From Treponema sp. UBA3870 (GTDB lineage Bacteria > Spirochaetota > Spirochaetia > Treponematales > Treponemataceae): a DNA stretch of 7,562 nt. The notes below the pieces were generated by a model that worked only from the letters and a program-made list of their open reading frames with translations, was not told the DNA's origin and did no database searches. Position numbers and translations under genes: made by a program. Of the stretch, positions 4,812-7,562 are shown one piece after another; the first letter of the stretch is position 1, and every line of letters starts with the position of its first letter. The stretch spans positions 1 through 7,562 of the forward strand of contig DGGQ01000070.1 in assembly GCA_002392275.1 (NCBI GenBank), written 5' to 3'.

Positions 4812-7562
4812 ATGCAAAAAAAATTTTTAATATCGACGGCAATCCTTCTGACAATCACGGCGGCAAGTGTCTTCGCCCAAAAACTTTACTGGGACAATCC
4901 AAGGGTCGTCTCTCAGGCAAACATTGACTGCCGTTTTCCGTCAACAGTTTCGGGAAAAACAAAGAAAGCAAAAATATCCGCTGCATTCTGGCAGGAAATT
5001 GACAACGAGAACAAGGAAATCCATCTTTCCATAAGCACAACGACAAACGGAACATCATGGACGGCTGGAAAAAGATTCGCCGGTCCATTTGTATATTCAG
5101 GAACGGTTCCCGAAATCTATTCAGCGGCCGAAAACGACAGCGGAAAAATTGCTGTGGCAGTGTTGACCGACATAAACGAGATTTCAGTTTACACAAGCAC
5201 GGACGGCTCCACGTTCAAATGCACCGCGCTACCGGAACAGGAGCTTCCACTGGTCGGTCCTAGAATCTATGCGACATCGGGCGGCAGCTTTGTTCTGTTT
5301 GCCACGCTTGGAAAATCTGAATCACTTTCGCTTGTGTACGCGACATCAAGAAACGGAGAGGACTGGTCGAATTTCTCCCCATTCACATTCTCATATCCGG
5401 GCGCATCAAATCCGCTTGCACCTTATGTCGCTCCAGTAGCCGGCGGAGACATGATGGTGTTCCAGGCGCACTACTCGTCCGGCGGAAGATACACGTTCCA
5501 GATTTTCTCATCCATGTCCAGGGACAACGGAAAAACATGGACCGCGCCTGCCCTTGTGACTTCGGACGGAAACAACAACCAGAGACCGGTGGTCATATCG
5601 TACAAAAAGGAAATCTACCTTGCGTGGGAACAGTCCATGTATACGGGCATAGACTCAACAATCTGGGTCGCGAACATAGGGACTGACGGAAAACTCAAAT
5701 CCGGCAGCGGGGAATGTGTGAGTCCCAGGGATGGAAACTGCATCCACCCGGAGATGGTTGTCCACAACGAAAGGCTCTACATGATTTGGTCGGACAGGCA
5801 GACCGCGAACAACAGGGTCTACATCACCCGGAAGCTGGACCTTTTCTGGGACGACCCATCCGTGCTGATTGAAAACGTTTCGGCATCGACATACCCGGTG
5901 ACTTCGGACAGGGAGCGGGAGCTTTCATTTGTCTGGCAGCAGGGAGGAACAACCGGAAGAATTGCCATGCTCTTCAAGGATATCCACGCAAATCCACCGA
6001 GGATTATCCCACGTAATTTTGCGGACGGAAAGGGAGGCACTGTTGACACTGTTTCGGCTGCGGTCGAAGAATCAACGGACTCATCAGGAATCAGGGGATT
6101 TTCGTTCATCTACACCAGGGACCCGAACGAGGAGCCGCCGGATGACATCAACACATATCCGCTGGAAAATGTAATCGAGGGAAAAGCGGACGAGGACGGT
6201 CTGTGGTACTTCAAGGCAAAACAGGTTGACTATGCAGGAAACTGGTCCAGAACAGCGGTCGCGACATACAGAAAGGATACAACCGCCCCTCTCAGGCCCA
6301 AAATCAACCTGCCGGAGATTGACGAGAACGGCCTCCTGAAAAAAAACACGTTCACAATCGGCTGGGAACCCTCCCCCGAGGATACGGACGTGGACGGATA
6401 CACATGGGCACTGCAATACATAGATTCCATACCGCAGAGTCTAATCGTGAACGCGACCCATCCGCTAAGGCTCACCCCGGAAAGGATAGAGGAAATCAAG
6501 GCCACCCTTCTTGAAAAAAATGCGGAAAAAATCGAGGAGCTAAAGACACCTCCAAGATACATGAAGGGCGACAGGGAAAGTCTCTCCGACTCATTCACGA
6601 ACAGAAGGAACGGAGTCTATCTTTTCACAGTGGCGGCCATTGACGAGGTTGGAAACATAAGTGAGGAGGAGTCCGTGGTTCTCTTCCTCAACAAATACAT
6701 ACCGCAGACATATCTGACAACGATAAGCGCAACGCCAAACGTGTTCGGGGATATAGCCCTTGAAATCTACGGCGGCGGATTCACATACGAGGGGACCATA
6801 TCGGCTGTTTACATCGACGCTGACGGAAAGGCACCCTACGACTATGTTCTTTCCGCTGGGAAAAATGATTTCAGGGTAGCGTCCGACAACAGAATAACGG
6901 AAATGACCCTGACAAAGATTGACGCAGGCGACTACTATATTGGTCTTGTGCATACCGACCGCGGGCTTTACATGACAAGGGACAAAATCCTTAAGGTAAA
7001 GGACTTCGGTACCGTCAAGCCGTACAAGGAATACAATTTCGTGCCAAAATGGCTCACAGATTTTATGGGCACAAAGAGGCGCGTGGACATAACGCTGATA
7101 ATTGTCGTGGTAGTTCTGGTTCTTGCGGGATTCGCGACCGTCATCGCCATTAGGGGACTTTCAAACACGGCAAGGGAGGCCATCACCATAAAGGCCGAAG
7201 TAAAAGCACTGATTGAAGGAGACATTATGCCAGAGGAAAGAAAAGCAAAGCAACAGACCATAAACAGGAGGGGTGTGAGCCTTAGGGTCAAGCTGGTGGC
7301 ATACACCATGTCGCTGATTCTGGTCCTTGTCGTGGCTCTAGCAGTTACGCTTGGTTACATCATGATACGCAGAGAGGAAAGGACACGCGCCAGGGGTCTG
7401 GAAGAAAAGGTCCACGTAATCCTTGACGCACTCTCCAGCGGTGCAAAGGTCAACCTCCTCAACGCAAGCACGAACCTTCTCGCGCTGAGCGACCTCACAA
7501 CAGAATCCGAGTCTCTTTCGGACGCAAATTTCGCGACAATCACCGGTAACTCGGAGACCATA
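4812..7562 (+). CDS. Large membrane sensor with Asp-box beta-propeller ectodomain, probable N-terminal part of a cyclase; truncated by window end
   Basis: The frame is open from ATG 4812 to the last base (917 residues, no stop). Residues 1-22 are a signal peptide ending VFA-QK. Asp-box-like motifs follow at 75-83 (STTTNGTSW), 129-135 (STDGSTF), 179-185 (SRNGEDW) and the canonical SRDNGKTW at 236-243, indicating a sialidase/BNR-type beta-propeller over about residues 25-400. No sialidase catalytic set was recognised, so binding is likelier than catalysis. Ig/FN3-like segments follow (about 440-495 and 500-620, with AVDYAGN/AAIDEVGN-type ends), then an IPT/TIG-like segment (633-735). Membrane helices lie at 760-780 and 828-852, joined by a basic loop. 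Residues 853-917 resemble the sensor start of spirochete adenylate/guanylate cyclases (RARGLEEKVHVILDALSSGAKV, of which LEEK and SGAK are the recognisable points). HAMP and cyclase domains would lie beyond the window. The start is one base after the upstream stop, with only a weak GGGA eight bases or so ahead, which suggests translational coupling. Confidence 0.8.
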   Translation, partial: MQKKFLISTAILLTITAASVFAQKLYWDNPRVVSQANIDCRFPSTVSGKTKKAKISAAFWQEIDNENKEIHLSISTTTNGTSWTAGKRFAGPFVYSGTVPEIYSAAENDSGKIAVAVLTDINEISVYTSTDGSTFKCTALPEQELPLVGPRIYATSGGSFVLFATLGKSESLSLVYATSRNGEDWSNFSPFTFSYPGASNPLAPYVAPVAGGDMMVFQAHYSSGGRYTFQIFSSMSRDNGKTWTAPALVTSDGNNNQRPVVISYKKEIYLAWEQSMYTGIDSTIWVANIGTDGKLKSGSGECVSPRDGNCIHPEMVVHNERLYMIWSDRQTANNRVYITRKLDLFWDDPSVLIENVSASTYPVTSDRERELSFVWQQGGTTGRIAMLFKDIHANPPRIIPRNFADGKGGTVDTVSAAVEESTDSSGIRGFSFIYTRDPNEEPPDDINTYPLENVIEGKADEDGLWYFKAKQVDYAGNWSRTAVATYRKDTTAPLRPKINLPEIDENGLLKKNTFTIGWEPSPEDTDVDGYTWALQYIDSIPQSLIVNATHPLRLTPERIEEIKATLLEKNAEKIEELKTPPRYMKGDRESLSDSFTNRRNGVYLFTVAAIDEVGNISEEESVVLFLNKYIPQTYLTTISATPNVFGDIALEIYGGGFTYEGTISAVYIDADGKAPYDYVLSAGKNDFRVASDNRITEMTLTKIDAGDYYIGLVHTDRGLYMTRDKILKVKDFGTVKPYKEYNFVPKWLTDFMGTKRRVDITLIIVVVVLVLAGFATVIAIRGLSNTAREAITIKAEVKALIEGDIMPEERKAKQQTINRRGVSLRVKLVAYTMSLILVLVVALAVTLGYIMIRREERTRARGLEEKVHVILDALSSGAKVNLLNASTNLLALSDLTTESESLSDANFATITGNSETI

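Noticed and set aside
5819..7561. Series of minus-strand frames of 68-122 residues opposite the sensor gene
   Set aside because: They are shadows of the long continuous plus-strand frame that runs from 4812 to the window end and carries a signal peptide, domains and membrane helices.

Overview
The window most likely comes from a saccharolytic Treponema or a close spirochete relative. Three things suggest this: the C-terminus of a family-57 glycoside hydrolase ending in the STEWLTKLEK...NYRIF signature I associate with treponemes, a membrane protein whose distal part matches a spirochete adenylate/guanylate-cyclase sensor family, and moderate-GC genes with AGG-rich arginine usage separated by long AT-rich spacers. 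The lineage call is from memory of these families; no database search was possible.

Layout. Bases 1-435 (+) are the 3' end of the GH57 gene (glycogen/alpha-glucan metabolism). Bases 436-996 hold no convincing gene but much structure: a three-copy AGTGGGA repeat, a promoter-like pair facing right, a GC-rich hairpin island bracketed by an 11-bp direct repeat, an attenuator-like hairpin choice, and a full Shine-Dalgarno sequence with no start codon after it. Bases 997-1737 (-) encode a 246-residue protein of unknown family with a lysine/alanine-rich tail and an AT-hook-like GRPRK core. It ends in a clear intrinsic terminator (935-964) and has a plausible promoter (1777-1805) with a 16-bp perfect palindrome just upstream. 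Bases 1738-2161 are the divergent spacer to the next operon, with a second small hairpin and three copies of a 19-bp motif, two of which form a long imperfect inverted repeat.

Bases 2162-7562 (+) form one translationally coupled operon. The first gene encodes an 882-residue exported, almost wholly helical protein with C-terminal TPR-like units. One base after its stop begins a large sensor protein, 917 residues of which are in the window. It has a signal peptide, a region with four Asp-box-like motifs (sialidase/BNR-type beta-propeller), two Ig/FN3-like segments, an IPT/TIG-like segment, a first membrane helix, a short basic loop, a second membrane helix and the start of a further sensor domain. 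The output domain lies beyond the window; from family resemblance I expect HAMP plus a class III nucleotide cyclase. The working model is a periplasmic or cell-surface ligand sensor (possibly for glycans) with a helical partner protein, feeding a cyclic-nucleotide signal. The cyclase part of this model is inference.
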